From CAJXTB01 sp047626195 (GTDB lineage Bacteria > Myxococcota_A > UBA796 > GCA-2862545): DNA of 8,691 nt. The notes beneath the pieces are model-generated. The model worked only from the letters and a program-made list of their open reading frames with translations. It was not told the DNA's origin and did not search any database. The translations under genes and the position numbers were made by a program. How positions within the stretch are numbered: position 1 is the first letter of the stretch; the number at the start of each line of letters is the position of its first letter. The stretch is taken from contig JBLHSN010000262.1 of NCBI GenBank assembly GCA_047626195.1, positions 1 to 8,691 on the forward strand, in the 5' to 3' direction. This document shows positions 5,714 to 8,691 of the stretch, one piece after another.

Positions 5714-8691
5714 ATGTCGGTCCTAGATCACTTTGGCCCCGCAACGCGCGCGTGGTTCTCCAGCTCGTTCGACAGTCCCACTCCGGTTCAGGAGCAGGGA
5801 TGGCCGGCGATTGTCAACGGTGAGCACTCGCTGCTGCTAGCGCCAACCGGGTCTGGTAAGACATTAGCGGCATTCTTGGCCTGTCTGGACTCACTGGCCC
5901 ATCGTCCGGCCAACGCCGAGCCTGGCGTTCGAGTGCTGTACTTGTCGCCGCTCAAGGCGCTAGCTTACGATATTGAGCGGAATCTGCGCGCGCCTCTGGT
6001 GGGCATTCAACGTGCTGGCGAACGGGAAGACGTCCCTGTTCAGCCCATCACCATTGGTGTGCGTACCGGGGACACGTCACAGAAAGCGCGTCGTCAGATG
6101 CTCAAGCACCCGCCGGATATTCTGGTCACCACACCCGAGTCGTTGTTTCTGTTCTTGGGAAGCGGCCAACGAGACATCCTGAAGACGCTTGAGACCGTCA
6201 TCATTGATGAGATTCATGCGGTCGCAGCGACCAAGCGTGGTGTGCATTTGGCGTTGTCCATGGAGCGATTGTCAGCGTTTCTGGACCATGAGCCGCAGCG
6301 CATTGGCCTGTCTGCGACTCAACGACCTCTGGACGAGATTGCCCGCTTTCTAGGTGGTGGACGACCGGTCACCATCATTGATACGTCCGAGCCTCCAAAG
6401 CTGGACTTGGAGATTGTGGTTCCGGTAGCGGACATGGAAGCGCCCATACAGTCCGTCACGGCAGAAGAGGGAGGACCGGTCCTTGGACCGACCAGTGGCG
6501 GTGGTAAACGGAAGCTATCACCGTCTATCTGGCCCGCGCTGCACCCAAAATTGCTGGAGCTCATTCGCGCTCATCGCACCACCATTCTGTTCGTGAACAG
6601 TCGGCTGCTGTGCGAGCGTTTGGCGCAATCGCTCAATGAATTGGCCGGTGAAGAGCTGGTGCGGGCTCACCATGGCAGCATTGCTCGCGCGCAACGTGAG
6701 CAGATTGAGGACATGCTGAAACACGGCCAGTTGCCTGCTCTTGTGGCCACAAGCTCGCTGGAGTTGGGCATTGACATGGGGGCGGTGGACTTGGTCATCC
6801 AGATTGCGTCGCCCGGTAGCGTGGCTCGTGGGCTTCAGCGCATTGGCCGTGCAGGGCATGGTGTGGGCGAGGTCAGCAAAGGGCGTATCTTCCCCAAGTT
6901 TAAGGGAGACCTTCTCGAGACTGCGGTTGTTGCGCGTCATATGGTAGACGCCCATATTGAGTCGACTCGGGTGCCACGCAACTGCTTGGATGTCCTGGCC
7001 CAGCACATCGTGTCGGCTGTTGCTGTAGACACCTGGACGGTTGACGAGGTCGAGAACGTCTTCACCCGTGCCTACCCCTACAGCACACTCACCCGCGGCG
7101 CGCTCATCTCCGTGCTGGACATGCTGTCCGGGCGCTACCCGTCTGACGCCTTTGCGGACCTACGCCCGCGCATCACTTGGGATCGGGACGCCGACACTCT
7201 GGTAGCTCGCAAAGGCGCTGGAATGCTGGCTCTAGTTAACGCTGGCACCATTCCGGACCGTGGCTCCTTCGGGGTCTATTTGGGAGATGGCGGTCCGAAG
7301 GTCGGTGAGCTGGACGAGGAGATGGTGTTCGAGTCGCGTCGTGGAGATGTGGTCATTCTCGGTGCCAGTAGCTGGCGGATTCAAGAGATTACCCGCGACC
7401 GGGTGATGGTGACACCGGCGCCCGGTGAGCCGGGGCGTCTGCCGTTTTGGAAGGGGGACCAGGTGGGTCGTCCGGTAGATTTGGGCAGGGCGCTTGGTGC
7501 CTTCGTTCGCGAGGTAGGCGCGTTCAAGACAGACGAAACCGCGGTCGAGTTTGTGCGCAGCGTGGCGCCGTTGGACCCGCTCGCGGCAAAGAACTTGGTT
7601 CGCTACATTCGCTCTGAGGTTGAAGCGACGGACACGCTTCCTACGGACAGGACCCTTGTGGTGCAGCGGTTCCGCGATGAGCTTGGAGACTGGCGCGTGT
7701 GCATCTTGTCGCCATTTGGCGCTCGGGTTCACCAGCCTTGGGCACTGGCTCTCGAAGCTGAGCTGTCTGCGCGAGCCGGCTTTGATGTTCAGACCATGGC
7801 GACCGATGACGGGATTGTGCTTCGCTTTGCGGATGTAGAGGAGCTGCCATCGGTGGATGTGCTGTTCCCAGATCCGGAAGTCGTCGAAGACCAGATTGTG
7901 GAGCAACTGCGGCACAGCGCTATCTTCGCCAGTCGCTTTCGTGAAAACGCTGGGCGTGCGTTGTTGCTTCCGCGTCGCTCACCGAAGCAGCGTCGGCCGC
8001 TGTGGCAGCAGCGTCTGAAGGCACAGAATCTATTGGCCGCAACCCGCTCCTACCCGGCTTTCCCGATGGTCTTGGAGACCTATCGCGAGTGTCTACAGGA
8101 CGTGTTTGACGTCCCCGCACTCGTAGACTTGCTGCGCAAGGTGCGCTCCCGTGATGTGCGGGTTGTCGAGGTCGAGACCAAGAGCGCTTCACCATTCGCG
8201 CGGTCACTGGTCTTTGCGTATGTGGCCGAGTATCTCTACAACGGAGATGCACCTCTCGCCGAGCGTAAGGCGATGGCCTTGTCGCTGGACCGCGAGTTGT
8301 TGCGCGAGCTGTTGGGTCAGGAGGAGCTGCGCGACCTGCTAGACGGCGATGCGGTCGCACAGGTCGAGCTGGAGCTTCAGTACCTGACGGATGACCGCAA
8401 GGTGAAGCACGCAGACGCTGTGCATGACCTGCTGCGTCGCTTGGGAGACCTGTCGATAGACGAGCTCGCGGCTCGAAGCCGGGAGGCGCCCAACGACTGG
8501 GTCGAGGAGCTGGTGAAGGCGCGGCGTGTATTGCGTGTGCGCATTGCTGGAGAGCCTCGGCTCATCGCTGTAGAAGATGCGGGGCGGTACTTAGAAGCAC
8601 TGGGGGTTGTGGTTCCGTCTGGCATTGCCTCCGTCTTTTTAGAAGCCCCAGAGCGGCCATTGGAGTCATTGCTACTGCGCTGGGCGCGAAC
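5714..8691 (+). CDS. lhr: Lhr-family ATP-dependent DNA/RNA helicase, 3' end outside window
   Basis: Superfamily 2 helicase that translocates 3' to 5' on single-stranded DNA and unwinds duplexes, linked in other bacteria to DNA repair. The frame is open for 992 codons and continues past the window. Domain 1 has the Q motif (PTPVQ, 22-26), Walker A APTGSGKT (43-50), TPES (140-143), the DEIH Walker B box (165-168) and SATQ (200-203). Domain 2 has TTILFVNSR (289-297), ATSSLELGIDMG (345-356) and QRIGRAGH (375-382). Lhr-specific winged-helix and beta-barrel regions follow, with PFWKGD near 577-582, whose tryptophan probably matches the DNA-stacking residue of mycobacterial Lhr, then PFGARVHQPWA (667-677) and FRENAGRALLLPR (742-754). 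Residues past about 850 suggest the long form (about 1,400-1,500 residues) with an Lhr C-terminal domain. Start: an in-frame TGA at 5666 precedes it with no other start codon between. No ribosome site is visible. Confidence 0.95.
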   Translation, partial: MSVLDHFGPATRAWFSSSFDSPTPVQEQGWPAIVNGEHSLLLAPTGSGKTLAAFLACLDSLAHRPANAEPGVRVLYLSPLKALAYDIERNLRAPLVGIQRAGEREDVPVQPITIGVRTGDTSQKARRQMLKHPPDILVTTPESLFLFLGSGQRDILKTLETVIIDEIHAVAATKRGVHLALSMERLSAFLDHEPQRIGLSATQRPLDEIARFLGGGRPVTIIDTSEPPKLDLEIVVPVADMEAPIQSVTAEEGGPVLGPTSGGGKRKLSPSIWPALHPKLLELIRAHRTTILFVNSRLLCERLAQSLNELAGEELVRAHHGSIARAQREQIEDMLKHGQLPALVATSSLELGIDMGAVDLVIQIASPGSVARGLQRIGRAGHGVGEVSKGRIFPKFKGDLLETAVVARHMVDAHIESTRVPRNCLDVLAQHIVSAVAVDTWTVDEVENVFTRAYPYSTLTRGALISVLDMLSGRYPSDAFADLRPRITWDRDADTLVARKGAGMLALVNAGTIPDRGSFGVYLGDGGPKVGELDEEMVFESRRGDVVILGASSWRIQEITRDRVMVTPAPGEPGRLPFWKGDQVGRPVDLGRALGAFVREVGAFKTDETAVEFVRSVAPLDPLAAKNLVRYIRSEVEATDTLPTDRTLVVQRFRDELGDWRVCILSPFGARVHQPWALALEAELSARAGFDVQTMATDDGIVLRFADVEELPSVDVLFPDPEVVEDQIVEQLRHSAIFASRFRENAGRALLLPRRSPKQRRPLWQQRLKAQNLLAATRSYPAFPMVLETYRECLQDVFDVPALVDLLRKVRSRDVRVVEVETKSASPFARSLVFAYVAEYLYNGDAPLAERKAMALSLDRELLRELLGQEELRDLLDGDAVAQVELELQYLTDDRKVKHADAVHDLLRRLGDLSIDELAARSREAPNDWVEELVKARRVLRVRIAGEPRLIAVEDAGRYLEALGVVVPSGIASVFLEAPERPLESLLLRWAR

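Noticed and set aside
6518..7006. 162-codon minus-strand frame inside lhr
   Set aside because: It lies antisense to helicase motifs IV-VI, which are clearly coding on the plus strand, and has no family features of its own.
7232..7915. 227-codon minus-strand frame inside lhr
   Set aside because: It is antisense to the Lhr core region, which continues unbroken on the plus strand, and no domain is recognisable.

Overview
This window reads as a stretch of chromosome from a Gram-negative bacterium with moderately high GC. The evidence for this is a lipoprotein signal peptide with an LSGC lipobox, an enterobacterial-common-antigen-type nucleotide-sugar module (WecB/WecC), a Wzx-type flippase, a polyprenyl-phosphate GlcNAc-1-phosphate transferase and a long-form Lhr helicase. 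Myxococcota or another former deltaproteobacterial lineage would fit, but that is inference; nothing here fixes the taxon. Codon use looks even across the genes, and I see no insertion sequence, integrase, tRNA, rRNA or CRISPR array.

Layout from left to right. (1) Positions 1-140, minus strand: the 5' end of a lipoprotein gene that leaves the window. (2) Positions 141-269: a divergent intergenic region. (3) Positions 270-1481 and 1481-2614, plus strand: wecC and wecB, sharing one base (TGATG). (4) Positions 2617-3981, minus strand: a Wzx/MOP-type flippase ending only 2 bases after wecB, tail to tail. (5) Positions 3982-4132: a second divergent intergenic region, holding a sequence that resembles the ops element of RfaH-controlled polysaccharide operons. 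(6) Positions 4133-5656, plus strand: a WecA/MraY-family sugar-phosphate transferase with an extra cytoplasmic C-terminal domain of about 165 residues. (7) Positions 5657-5713: a short gap with a strong hairpin and a possible -10 box placed for a leaderless transcript. (8) Position 5714 to the window end, plus strand: a large Lhr-family ATP-dependent helicase, open over all 992 codons visible and continuing outside.

How the genes fit together: the WecA-like enzyme would load a GlcNAc-1-phosphate (or related HexNAc-1-phosphate) onto undecaprenyl phosphate. WecB would epimerise UDP-GlcNAc to UDP-ManNAc, and WecC would oxidise that to UDP-ManNAcA. The flippase would move the finished lipid-linked oligosaccharide across the inner membrane. 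This points to a cell-surface glycan containing N-acetylmannosaminuronic acid. No glycosyltransferase, polymerase or ligase lies in the window, so those must be elsewhere. Lhr is a nucleic-acid repair helicase and is probably an unrelated neighbour.

I found no clearly new multi-gene system. The points most worth a second look are the C-terminal domain on the WecA-like enzyme, the ops-like element before it, and the leaderless-looking start and hairpin in front of lhr.
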